Assembly (NCBI GenBank): GCA_963675135.1
Contig: OY776129.1
Location: 72,447,348 to 72,511,347 of the forward strand
Source of the DNA: Galeopsis tetrahit
Lineage: Eukaryota > Streptophyta > Magnoliopsida > Lamiales > Lamiaceae
Length of the DNA: 64,000 nucleotides
Direction of reading: 5' to 3'
Shown: in pieces, positions 48,419-59,166 of the stretch
Layout of the letters: every line of letters begins with the position of its first letter
Position numbering within the stretch: the stretch's first letter is position 1
Position numbers and translations under genes: made by a program
Notes under the pieces: model-generated
What the model was told of the DNA's origin: nothing
The model's database searches: none
Seen by the model: only the letters and a program-made list of their open reading frames with translations

Positions 48419-50707
48419 ATGTCAATTAATGAATTCTCCTCAGTAGACGTTCCAGAAGGCCAGTGGTGGTCACACTCTCCTGCTTCTTCTATTGCTAAAA
48501 CCTCATCTCCTCACGCAAACGCCCCCACACCCTTTATCTCTTCTTCTCATACTAAATTCTGGCATCTCGCCTCCCCAATGTTGGACCAACACACCGAATC
48601 CCAAGAGTACGAAATCCCTAAAGAGCGGTTGTTCGAGAAGCCACTGACGCCAAGTGATGTGGGAAAACTCAACCGTCTCGTTATACCCAAGCAACACGCG
48701 GAGAAGCATTTTCCGTTAAACGCCACCGCCGAAAACGGATTGCTGTTGGGATTCGAAGATGAGGTCGGTAAATCGTGGAGGTTTCGGTACTCTTACTGGA
48801 ATAGTAGCCAGAGCTATGTCCTTACTAAGGGATGGAGCCGCTTCGTCAAGGACAAACGCCTCGACGCCGGCGACGTTGTTGTCTTTTCCCGTCACCACGT
48901 CGACACCGCCCGCCTCTTCATTGGCTGGAGGCGGAGGAATTCCGGCGGTGGAGGACAGGATAGCGGCGCCGCTCACCCTGGTTGGGGCAGGGTAATTTAT
49001 TCCGGGCAGCAACCGTCTAATTCTCTTCATGCACCAGGTATAATAATAATTCAATCACATTTTCCGATGGAGCTATGTACATGCATTTTGAATGATTATT
49101 AATTAATTAAATAATAATTTTGAATGATTATTAATTAATTAAATAATAACAGTGGGTTTGAACCAAACGACGTCGTCAGGAAGTGGGAATTCAAAGACGC
49201 TAAGGCTATTCGGTGTGAATTTAGAGTGCCAAGCGACAGACGATTCAGAACCATCGACGCCAGTGGGTTCACCCATGTCGAGTACTCACCCGTATTATTA
49301 TTCATCATCAAATCATCACATGGTAATCTCTAATTATTTGTTTAATTAGTTAGCTCTAAGAATATATTATTTGAATTATAGTAGTATAATAGAGATTCAG
49401 ATGTGACTGGTCCAATTTCCAAGTTTGATTTTGCTGTTTCCCCAAGTGGAACAGATGCATCAACTACAGTGATCATTTCCTAACATTACTGTTCCTCTCT
49501 GCCTAATTCACCTCATTACTTAAATAATTTAATTAATCTCAAATTAATACTGGCTAGTTTGTGGTAATAATTTTATTTCTTTTATTTTAATATTTTTAAT
49601 TAATTAATCAATCAATACTGCCTACGTGTGTATATAGAAATAAGAGGGAGGAGTCGTGTGAAATGGGAAAACTATGTGGGAATGCATTTATTTTTATGTG
49701 TGATTGCTAAATATGCCACGGTTTGAAGGTTGTGTGTATCATCATATCAAACCTGTAGAAATGTCAATACTTGTTTGGTGTGTGGTCCACGGTAAGAAAC
49801 GCTGGAAATTAGGCCCAAACTTTGAAAAAATCTATTAGATATATTTAGATTCCAGTACACCACTTTTATGGGCGGGGTGATAATTATAATGTCAACTTGA
49901 TGAACAGTGAGTACATATATTTCAACCAAACAATACCTGATAAAGCTACCCACATAAGTCTGGTTTTAGCGGCAGCAGATATTTTATTTATTTATTTAAA
50001 TCATTAGAAAAGGCCAATACTTTGCTTTTTTCGATCTGTAAAATTAAATAAAAAAAAAATCCCTTTTTAATTAATGGAGTACTACATTAGATAGTTTTCG
50101 TCTTTTGTTATAATTGATTGTTGTCATTTTTATATATACAAAAAAGATTAAACATCAAGACTAGGAAAGAGCCGACGCGGTTACACGTATATATATAGGA
50201 TTATTATTAGCAATCAATTTAGTTTGACCTATTTTTTCTTCTTTCATTTAATAAAGTCTCTTGTTAAATTAATAAACCTAGATTTGTGAAATTAGATTAA
50301 TCCTTGCATGATAATGACTTGACAAGCAAGCACTAAAGTGAGCAAAACAAATATGGGTTAGGAATGTTAACATGGTTATATGATTAATTTGTCCTCCATG
50401 ATTAAGTTAAATATGGTCCACCACAAGCCTGTTTTTAAAACTCAACTTTACTAGTATTATATTTTTTTATCTAGAACTAGATGAGTTATTATAAAACGTA
50501 TGTTGATAGATGATGAGGGGAGGGGGGCCCAGCGGAGGTATGGGCATGAATGCGAGGAATTGCATGCTTATCAAACACTATCATGTCACAACTAGCAGCT
50601 AGGTGTAGTCTATTTTAAAAAAAAAAATACTAATAAATATTACTTTATGGATGGAACAGGATATCAGTTTCTCAGGAGGAGGAGGAGATGTGTATCGCCA
50701 AGGATAA
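48419..50707 (+). CDS. B3-domain transcription repressor, NGATHA-like (NGAL) type
   Basis: Three exons (48419-49037, 49153-49322, 50660-50707) encode 278 aa. The B3 DNA-binding domain spans about residues 71-172: LFEKPLTPSDVGKLNRLVIP at the start, then FRYSYWNSSQSYVLTKGWSR and LFIGWRRR at the end. It lacks the AP2 domain of RAV proteins. The repressor motif RLFGV lies at residues 224-228 (KTLRLFGVNLEC). The N-terminus MSINEFSS matches the MSIN start of Arabidopsis ABS2/NGAL1 and SOD7/NGAL2, regulators of organ and seed size and leaf margin. The last exon codes only 15 residues (DISFSGGGGDVYRQG) after a 1337-nt intron and is supported by an AG acceptor, phase 0 and similarity to the family tail. 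The 13 kb upstream is gene-free. Confidence 0.9.
49085..49148. repeat. perfect 32-bp tandem duplication in a short intron
   Basis: Two identical 32-bp units (ATTTTGAATGATTATTAATT plus 12 more bases) make up most of the 115-nt first intron of the B3 gene and end four bases before its 3' splice junction, duplicating any branch-point sequence. Confidence 0.9.
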
Positions 50708-52570
50708 GATCTGGGAGATGTGACGTTCAATATTTTGACCTTCTTACATCCCTACTTATATATGTTTATTAGTGGACTACTAGTATTTATTGTAAAAGAA
50801 ATTTAAAAAAATTAGAAAAATCCCAGATTTTCAGGGTATGGTTGTATGTATCAGGAAGGGAAAATTGAAAAGGTAACGTCCAACCAGCCAGGGGGGATAG
50901 AAACTGAGAGTGAGAAAGTAGAGATGGAAAGTGACTTGAGGGATGGAGCTGTGGTGGGGCCCTATTTTGTTATATTATTATTATTATATATGTATAGAGA
51001 GAGAGTATGGATGGTTGCAATCAAGAATCTCAACATTGTACAAATCAAGTGGAATTTGGCTACTGTAGTGATTCTGCCTGGAGATTTTTCAGAGGGGTGG
51101 GAGGGGGGCATTATCTATCTATCTATTATCTATCATAACCCATTATTGCAAAATACATAGGAATGGAAATGGAATGAATGTAGGGGTGGGGGGGCTGACT
51201 AGTAAGTGGAGGAGGATTAATAGTAGTAGATAGGGACTTTTTTACTCTTACTTCCATTAAAGCCCACCTTCCCCGTAATCAATCTTCTTTTCTTTTTTCT
51301 TCAATGTCATACTATCATGTACCCTCTTTTTTTTCATTATTATTATAAATGAAAAATGAATGGCAGAATTACTTAATATTAATTCTCCTTTATCTTTTTT
51401 TTTCTAGTAAATAAAATATTAGAATTACCTTTCTTCGTTTGAACTCCAAAATACTATTATGATTAAGTTATTAATTAACTCGTCTCTCCAGTATATAAAC
51501 GAGATGACATGACATGATAAAGAAGGTAACATACTTCTGTACATGTTTGCAATGAGGAGTAGATAAATTAGAAAAAAAAAGTAGGGAGAAATGGGTAAAA
51601 AGTTAGGAGAAAGTAGGTGCAGTGTCTAAAATGAAATATGATACTACAAGTTAGAGGGTTTGGTAAAAACCTAGAAATAGTAAAAACAATTGGTTATTGT
51701 GAAAGTTCGATTCAACAAGTGTTAAACAAATGCAGTAAACTTTTATCAACTGCTGCAGGACAGGAATTATGAACAAAAAATAAAAAAAGAACATTGGCTG
51801 TGACAGTTTAGCACGGATTTAGCTCGTTGGGAGAAGAACCGAGTGTTAAACACATTATTGCAATTCAATTTTCCCGTGTGAGATGTAGCGATTAATTCAT
51901 GAGCTAGATGGATTGAAACTTGTAGATGCTCATCAAATTTGATGTGATAAGTGTCTTGATCAATCCTTTGTGGACATAGATCATTTCTGATTGAACCAAA
52001 ATTTGTGTGTCATTTAATTCTTGTACATCAATTAATTATTTGTAAACACTAAACAGTAATCCTTGTATAGTGGACTTGGGTGTGGTGTATAGAGGGTGTT
52101 TTAGTTAGTAAAAACAAGAGTAGTGGTGAAACATTGAATTCGTGTTGAGTTGATATAGTCAAGTAGGCCGTTATTACATGGATTATTTGTACATATAATT
52201 GGATCGAATGTTTTAGGACATGCCAAATCGAATCCATTCATCAGTCTCATCAATTAACTTTATTTTTTCTGAAACAGTAATGCTTGTAGTAGAATGAGAA
52301 TTAGAAAGAAATTGCAAATGTCAAATGGCTACAGGCTTTAGCATTAACGTTGATGTCATTTCATGTAGATTTCGAGTGACTAGAGAGTCAGTAACATGGA
52401 TTTATTATTGCAAAGGAAAATAAATTAAAGGAAGTATTAAGAAGGTATTATGTCCACCCATTTTGAGTATCACTGCTAACTAAGTTTTGGTGCTTCTGCA
52501 AGTGGTTGCAAATATGGACTTCACTGTACTAGTTACAACTAACTCAACAGACCCTCATAAACCATAATCT
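50708..52570. other. 3' region of the B3 gene and intergenic spacer
   Basis: It holds the B3 3' UTR and AT-rich sequence between convergent genes. An open frame at 50846-51160 (104 codons, plus) has no family resemblance and is probably chance. Nothing else is recognised. Confidence 0.55.
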
Positions 52571-53420
52571 TCAATTTGATCTCTTGGAAGAATCACCTCC
52601 TTGCTGAGATTTAGAATCTTCTTCTTTCTTCTCCATAACTTGTTGTATACCTTCTTGATAACCTTGAATAAAACCCTTAAGAGCATCTCTATAAGCCGAA
52701 GCTCTAGTCATGTAAACTCGCTGCAGAGCAGGCCTCAACTTCTCCGCCCCGCCTCGTGCAGCCTCAGCTATATACATATATAATTAAGAATATCCATAAG
52801 CATCATCAATTGCTATAGTAATGGGAATCAAATGGTGTGGCTCAAAGTCAAGTGCAAATGAAAAAAAAAATTACTAAAAAACTGTTGATCAAGTCTTATA
52901 AAACCGGGATGATTTTGTGCAAGCGATAGTGTAAAAATTAACGTGGAATATTAAAACAGGAAGCATGTCATTATTGCAAATAATAAACAAAATCCCTTAC
53001 CAAGTTCCTCTAGAGTTGATGGCTCTTTCTCTTTCGTCGTCTCCGCATTGGGTTCATCTTCACCCTCTGTTTTGTTTTTGTGATCATGTGGCCTGAGTTC
53101 AGGGCCAATATCCCTAACCCAACTAGCACCATACAGTCTAGATGCTTCTTTCAACACCTATTAAAGATAACAATTGTCATAGAATTGCATCTCAATGCAC
53201 ACGCATATGAAGATATTTATTAGGATTTCATTCCATTGGATGTCAAAGGGTAGAATTCAAGAAATGGATTAAGAGAACTAACAAGGTATCGCTCTTTCCA
53301 CGTGAGTTTGGCACGCGTTTTGATGTGGGGAGGATCAGGCAATGAGGAAGGAAATGCTATCTCCTTAAGTTCAAAACGAACATAATCGTAAACTTTCCTG
53401 CACACCACTCTCACCTTCAT
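52571..53420 (-). CDS. small conserved plant protein of unknown function
   Basis: Three coding exons on the minus strand (53420-53283, 53157-53001, 52767-52571) give 163 aa. The first part is basic (MKVRVVCRKVYDYVRFELKE), followed by a Pro-rich stretch (FPSSLPDPPHIKTRAKLTWK). A helical part (VLKEASRLYGASWVRDIGPE), an acidic low-complexity linker and a C-terminal helix (RGGAEKLRPALQRVYMTRAS, then EGIQQVMEKKEE) follow. All junctions are GT-AG and in phase. The sequence looks strongly constrained and I believe similar proteins occur across land plants, but I cannot name the family. A 5'-UTR intron (53725 down to 53422; donor ACTG|GTAAGA, acceptor GCAG|A just before the ATG) and upstream site II motifs fit a housekeeping, possibly organelle- or ribosome-related role; that is inference. 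Confidence 0.75.
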
Positions 53421-53725
53421 TCTGCCTCCGAACAAAAACAATACGCAAAAATCAAAATGAGTCCCTCAAAGTTATCTATTACTCCGTATAACTTAGAGTA
53501 GAATAATTATGGGTCTAACAAAAGTATTCTATTTCATTGAGGCAATTCATCAAACATGTGGTCGACATTAAAAAAAAAAAAAAAATCTTAATGTGCATAT
53601 AGAGATTGGCCAACGCTGATACTGGGAATTATGGAACTAAAGGTATCTAAAACATGAAAAATGTAAGCAAAAGGGTTGTAAAATTTGGAGCTTTTGTATC
53701 ATCAAATTTTACCCTTCTTTCTTAC

Positions 53726-53880
53726 CAGTTTGTGTTTCAGACAGCGCCTTTAAGGTTGGACGGTCTAACGCTGTCCTACAGTATCAAACTAACGCCGGAA
53801 CCTTCTCAGGTTATCCAACTTCGCCGGATCCGCACGGCGTTTTCAGAAGTCGCGATATTGGTTTTCAGCTCAGTGAGGTG
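53726..53880 (-). other. probable non-coding first exon (5' UTR) of the unknown small gene
   Basis: The minus-strand donor CTG|GTAAG at 53726/53725 and the acceptor just before the start codon define a leader intron of about 304 bp. The exon is GC-richer than its surroundings and begins near 53880, downstream of the site II motifs. Confidence 0.45.
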
Positions 53881-53926
53881 ATTCGCATCCCTTTTCAGAT
53901 TCCGAAGACAGTTGATTTTCTTGGTT

Positions 53927-54016
53927 TGGGCCGATATTGGTTTAATGCTCTATGTTTGGGCCTTTTTGTACAATTTGTAGCTTTATATCTGCCCATATGT
54001 TTAGTTGGTTTGGGCT
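53927..54016 (-). promoter_or_regulatory. site II motif cluster of the unknown small gene
   Basis: TGGGCC at 53927-53932 and 53957-53962 and TGGGCT at 54011-54016 form a cluster just upstream of the presumed minus-strand transcript start. Such clusters are typical of promoters of growth-related, ribosomal and mitochondrial genes. Confidence 0.5.
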
Positions 54017-54038
54017 TAGCCGTTTTAGTATTTTTAAA

Positions 54039-54963
54039 GGGCGCGGTTATACACACACCAACCTATTGAGTACACCCACCTGATAAATTTTTCATTCTCA
54101 AGGACATTTAATGTCTTATATACCCCTCTGTACAAATTTTTAAAAAAATATGAGGATGAGTATACCCACCCATTTCATTTTACAAGAATCATTCCACCAT
54201 CACCAAAATCTTAAAAAAAAATAAAAAATCTCGAAAATTTGTCGAAAATAATTTATGAACAACGTCCAATTGTTCGAAAAATATCAATGAACAAACACAA
54301 ATTCCTTAACATTTTCAGTTTTTAACCCTTTTAAAATCTGTAAAATTTCAAAAAAACCTAACACAAAACACAAAAAAAATCGATTTTTTTTTTTGTTTTT
54401 GATCTGTAAAATCCTAAAATCCTAAAAATAAAAAACAGATCTGTACAAACCTAAACCCTAAACTTACCTTGCGAACGGCGGCGGAGGCGGCGGCCTGAGT
54501 ACGAGAGAGGCGAGGCGATCGCGGCTGGACGAAGAGGCGGGAGAGGGAGGCGGTCGTGGCTGGGCGAGTCGGTGGCGTGCGCGGCGAGTCGGTGGACGCG
54601 ACGGAGCAGCGGAGGGGACGAACGGAGCACGGTGCGAACAGGCGGGCGGAGGGGGTGCTCAAGCCGACGCGAACGGGCGGCGGCACCGCGCTAGAGGCCG
54701 CGTGGGCTGCGCCCTTCTCCAGCGAATAGGCGGCGGCGTCGATCGTCTTCTTCGAGGCGGAGGCGCGCGACGGCGGTGAGGGAGTGAGGAAATGTGTGGG
54801 TGTACTTTTGAGTTTGAAGAGTAAGGAGAGGATATGAAAGGATTTAGGGTTTTAATAAGGAGAAGGGTATTTTCGAATTTTCCACACGTGGATGTCCTCA
54901 TCTCAGTGTGTGTTCATAGCGTGGGTGTCCTCAATACATTGGTGTGTGTCTATAACCGCGCCC
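54039..54963. mobile_element. Pack-type TIR element carrying a GC-rich exon-like cargo
   Basis: The ends GGGCGCGGTTATA are inverted and continue as imperfect TIRs for about 40 bp (CACACACCAA...TATTGAG...ACACCCAC). Perfect 8-bp direct repeats TTTTTAAA flank the element (54031-54038, 54964-54971). The 925-bp element has a strongly GC-rich core (about 54466-54790). Read on the minus strand, the core looks like a gene's first exon: a CCCTAAATCC-rich leader, a Ser/Arg/Pro-rich open frame (as in organelle transit peptides) and a good splice donor (CGCAAG|GTAAGT near 54467). It has no transposase. The target size fits hAT or MULE. Confidence 0.78.
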
Positions 54964-55283
54964 TTTTTAAATTTGTTGTCTTGGGCTTTTTAGGCCTATA
55001 ATCGTATGTGTATTTCCCACCAAATACTCAAATAATCAAATAATCAAAATTACAAAGTTTATACATTTTAAAAGTGAATGGGATGTTCGGTTGATTTGAT
55101 GTGGAGTTTGAAATTTATCAACAGCCGAAAGAGAGTCTCTAACCTCAGCAAATAGTAAAACTTTTAGGCGCATGCTCTAAGGGCCCGATGATAAGATAAG
55201 ATGGGCCCGTTCGAATAGCCCAATATTAAATATTAAAACAATAATTATTCATTTGTATTTTGTATATTTTACACTAATAATTA

Positions 55284-55551
55284 CTCCCTCCGTCCCAAAA
55301 TAACTTGCATAGTTTGACCATTATTTAAGAAAAGTGAATTTAGTGGTTGATGATGTAAGATAAAGGAGGGGTATTTTAGGTAATTTGATGATGTGTAAAG
55401 TGAAATGTATGGAAAAAATGAGTGGTAAATTTGAAAATAAAATGAGGTTGTGAGATTATTAATTTTATGAGATATTTCTATATTAAGAGTGTGGAAGTAA
55501 TTTTAGGACATTTCAATAAAGAAAGTGTGCAATAATCACGGGACCATGGAG
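55284..55551. mobile_element. Stowaway-like MITE, right end degraded
   Basis: The left end CTCCCTCCGTCCCAAAATAA follows TA. The right end ATCACGGGACCATGGAG followed by TA is its mutated inverted partner. Confidence 0.7.
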
Positions 55552-55935
55552 TATATTTTAAGACAAATAAAAAGAAAGAGAATCTATTAAAAAAAAAATT
55601 GGTATGGAGGGTATAATTATTAACGGGAAGAAGATAAAACTATGGATAGAACTATTATAAGTATTAATTAATGATGATAATTTAAAACAAAAGAAATTCT
55701 GAAACGTGTCTAGATATTAAGGCATGTTTGATAGCAAATATGAATTATCTAAGATTATGATAATAATTAAACTTTATAAATTTTAAAGCATAATCTACCT
55801 TTAATTTAAGTTATAAATAACCGATAAAAATGATATATAGTTAATCTAAATTTAATCTAAGCTATCCAAATGATACATATTTTTAAATGGATCAGTGAGT
55901 AAAATAAATTTAATTAAAAAAAATTTTTTTTTTTT

Positions 55936-56125
55936 TTTTTTATAAAAAACCGGTGGTTAACCGCCAAAACCGGCCAAACCGGCGGTTTGCGGTTTGTCAA
56001 AATGCCGAACCGTAACCGAACTGCCATTTTTCGGTTACGGTTCGGTTTGTAAACCGTAACCGGCGGTTTGTCAAACCGGCGGTTAAAAACCGCCGGTTGG
56101 CCGGTTTGGCGGTTCGGTTTTGCGC
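55936..56125. repeat. CCGGTTTGGCGGTT-rich palindromic block (hAT-like end)
   Basis: A dense mix of AACCG, CCGGTTTG and GCGGTT words in both orientations. It includes a 16-bp hairpin (arms 56005-56020 and 56030-56045) and, at the right, GGTTCGGTTTTGCGCGTGTC, which in reverse resembles hAT-type ends beginning TAGACA. It follows a 20-base T run. Confidence 0.5.
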
Positions 56126-57502
56126 GTGTCTACAAATAACCCTTCTTATATTTGAAGGCTGATATCATTTGGATGATACTCTATAGATTTGAAGTTAAGA
56201 ATTTTTAATTCATTGTATAAAAATAATAAATACTATTATTTGGATGATATCATTAAAAAGAAGTGGAATCCAAAATAGAGTTATTTCCGAGAAACACCAC
56301 CTAATATTCGTATGTGTGAGTGGACATGTCACAAGTGTGTGCTGTTCAGAAGAGGCGGCTTCTTAGTCGTCCAGGAATTGAAAAAAACGTGGTGGTAGTA
56401 CTGTATATAGTCAGAGTTGGCTATTTAATTATTTATACTTATTTTGGGGGACTGCGAAAAATTAGAGTAATGGAAATCAAAATATTTTCAGACACTAATC
56501 TCATAAATTGGAGAAAAGAAATTTACCTTTTGCAATTAATTACGAATCAGTTTCCACTCTTTTTTTAAAAAATATGTATCACACAAATTTTTACATTTAA
56601 AAATAAAAAGTTTTTTCACAACCCATACTTATAAAATTTCCATTAATTTATCTTATATATCATTATTTAATTACACAATACTTTTACTTTTTCACCACTT
56701 TAATAAAGTTAAAATCTCCATACCTTTATTTATCTTCTTTTTTTTTTAAAAAAAAAAAAATTCGTGCGAAGATCAGTGAACAAATCGATATGGAACGGGT
56801 TGAGTACTATTATTCACAAGTCAAGCAGTCTACTATTATATCATAAAATTATTACTCGTATTCTCTTATTCAGTTGCACCTTTTTAATTAAGACAAGAAA
56901 AAAAAAAAGTGAGATAGAGTTAATATTAGATGAATGTTGAGACGTATTTAATTAAATTTATTTTACTCACTGATCCATTAATTGATTCTTTTATTTTTTA
57001 AATCAATAATTCATAATATTGCAACATCTGAGGAGAGTTTGAATACATTTCAAATGCTCCTGCTTCCATCTTCTAATATGGAATTATACTCCTACATGTG
57101 AAATTGAATCCTTTTTTAAATTCAAAACTTTGCAATTACATAACTATAGTATTTCAAATTCACTATCACCGATCTGATCTCGATCTAGGACGGCACTTTT
57201 TTAGATAATGGAGCTCTATTAAATAATTAATTATTTGCAAAGAATTTTTAAAATTTTCAATCATGCATGTCTTTGGAATACCCCAACAATCATTTGTTTA
57301 ATTTTGTTAATATTTTTTAATTCCAATCGGACAAAATATGTGTCTCTTTCTTTATAGTAAAATGAGCACATCAAAGCTGACAAGCATGGCTTAATTGACT
57401 GGAATCTGAAAAACATCAACTACTCAATAAAATAAGTCGCATATAGTTTTCTTTATACATTATTAATTATTATTTAGAAAGAAAAAACTGTGCTTCAGCT
57501 TT

Positions 57503-57512
57503 ATTATATATT
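57503..57512 (+). promoter_or_regulatory. TATA box candidate of the SDR gene
   Basis: A TATATATTT-like sequence lies about 100 bp upstream of the start codon, followed by a plausible leader with TCTCAGCACCTCACTCTC. Confidence 0.45.
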
Positions 57513-57608
57513 TAGCCTTCGATCGCTTCAAATTTCTTCATATATCTCAGCACCTCACTCTCTACCTTACTCTATTTCGAAAACCTCAATCTTTTTCATA
57601 ACAAAAAC

Positions 57609-59166
57609 ATGACTACCGGATCATCTGCCATTAGCAACAGGTATGGGAAATTAATGCTTTATTATCAATTTATATCCATCTTTTACTTTTGATTTTGAGG
57701 AAGAATTGTGTTTTATTAATAAATTCCGTTTGATTAATTGGATCTTTTCCCCTTTTTGTTTTATATACTAATTGGATCTTTTTTTAAAGCTGCTAATAGT
57801 TGAATCTTAGACTACATTAATTTGGATTAGGAATTTAGGACTATGGATTTTAAGTTCACAGTATAAATTCACTCCATTTATTTGCATTAAAAAGTAAATA
57901 AATGAATTTTAAATAATTAGTATATTTTTCTACTTAAAATTGTGAAAATTTTAAATCTTCATTAAAAACACATTTGAAATCACATACATATTTTTTATCA
58001 TTTCATTTGAAATGAATTCTCAAATCAAAACCCTCGTCCAAACACAACCTTAGATTTAATTACTAGTCAAATGATTGATTATTGGTAATGATCGAGTGTT
58101 ATTTTCTTAAATCGGTTCAACTGAAAATCAAATCGTTATAATTCCTTACGTTGGGCTGTGTTTGGGGTGTACAGACTTGAAGGAAAGGTAGCTCTCATAA
58201 CTGGGGCAGCTACAGGCATTGGTGAATGCAGTGCTAAACTCTTCGCCAAACATGGTGCTAAAGTTGTGATTGCTGATATCAACGATGCATTAGGCCATTC
58301 AGTGGTGGAAGCCATTGGCTCCTCAAATGCAACATATATCCATTGTAACGTTAGTAGTGAAGAAGACGTCAAAAACGCTGTGGATTTCGCAGTTTCCACC
58401 TACGGAAAACTCGACATAATGTTCAACAACGCTGGTATCGTGGACACCCTCAAGCCCATCCTAAAATACGAACTATCCGACTTCCAGCGCGTTTTAGACG
58501 TCAATATCAACGGCGTTTTTCTAGGTATACAACGATATTAGTCTTGATAGTATTAATTATTTTAGTATATAGTATTATTACTTGCATTTTATGAAGAATA
58601 ACAACAAATGATATTATTAAAAAAAAAACCTAATACTATCATTTGTTGTTATTCTTCGTACATTTGATATCCGTTATTAAATTCAATTTAAATTATGTAG
58701 CTGTACCATAAAACTCATTATTATATATTTTTTAGGTATGAAACACGCTTCTAGAGTGATGATCCCTGCCCGTCGTGGCACAATCCTGACGATGGCGAGT
58801 CTGGGCTCGGGAATCGGAGGTGTGGCCCCACACGCGTACGCGTGCTCGAAGCATGCTGTAGTGGGACTCACAAAGAATTTGGCTTCTGAATTGGGGCAGT
58901 ATGGAATAAGAGTGAATTGCTTATCACCCTATGCAATGGCGACGAATTTATCGACGAATCACACTGGGCTTGATAGTGAAACAATTGAGCAAATGTTCTA
59001 CTCTTTGGCAAACTTAAAGGGAACAACCCTTAGGGTTGATGACGTGGCAGATTCAGCACTATTTCTTGCAAGTGATGAGGCTAAGTATATAAGTGGCCAA
59101 AATTTGTTCATTGATGGGGGCCTCAGTGTCATCAACACTGGACTTAAGTTCAACTATCCTGAATGA
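57609..59166 (+). CDS. NAD-dependent short-chain dehydrogenase/reductase, SDR110C-like
   Basis: Three exons (57609-57640, 58175-58524, 58736-59166) give 270 aa, the classical SDR length. The cofactor motif TGAATGIG is at residues 20-27, Asp45 after the second strand favours NAD(H), and NNAG is at 95-98. The catalytic tetrad Asn121, Ser149, Tyr162 and Lys166 (YACSK) is complete. The C-terminal FIDGG phrase is present. The closest named relatives I recall are secoisolariciresinol dehydrogenase and borneol/xanthoxin-type dehydrogenases of specialised metabolism; the substrate cannot be read from sequence. The first exon codes only ten residues plus two bases. Intron 1 holds a Tourist-like MITE and intron 2 a perfect 21-bp hairpin. 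Confidence 0.92.
57830..58049. mobile_element. Tourist-like MITE ('TGTTTGGATG' family), copy 2, in SDR intron 1
   Basis: The right end GTCCAAACACAACC is followed by TTA, and TTA precedes the mutated left end (57827-57829). Internal sequence is an inverted relative of the copies at 41469 and 59816 (ACTCCATTTATTTGCATT, AAGTAAATAAATGAATTT). Confidence 0.65.
58593..58657. repeat. perfect 21-bp inverted repeat in SDR intron 2
   Basis: Arms at 58593-58613 and 58637-58657 (GAAGAATAACAACAAATGAT plus one base, and its complement) are perfectly complementary around a 23-nt A-rich loop, inside the 211-nt second intron of the SDR gene. Confidence 0.9.

Larger units (their letters stand above)
54972..57608. 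other. intergenic region before the SDR gene
   Basis: It contains a Stowaway-like MITE (55284-55551), a GC-rich hAT-like end (55936-56125) and AT-rich sequence. An open frame at 56320-56568 has no support. The SDR promoter begins near 57480. Confidence 0.55.

Noticed and set aside
48716..49054. 112-codon minus-strand open frame
   Set aside because: Antisense shadow of the B3 domain exon.
50846..51160. 104-codon plus-strand open frame after the B3 gene
   Set aside because: No family resemblance, simple-sequence content, and a location in the likely 3' UTR or spacer.
54414..54901. Two minus-strand open frames as independent genes
   Set aside because: They lie in the cargo of a TIR element with intact target duplication and lack downstream exons inside it. 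They are treated as captured exon sequence, not a gene.
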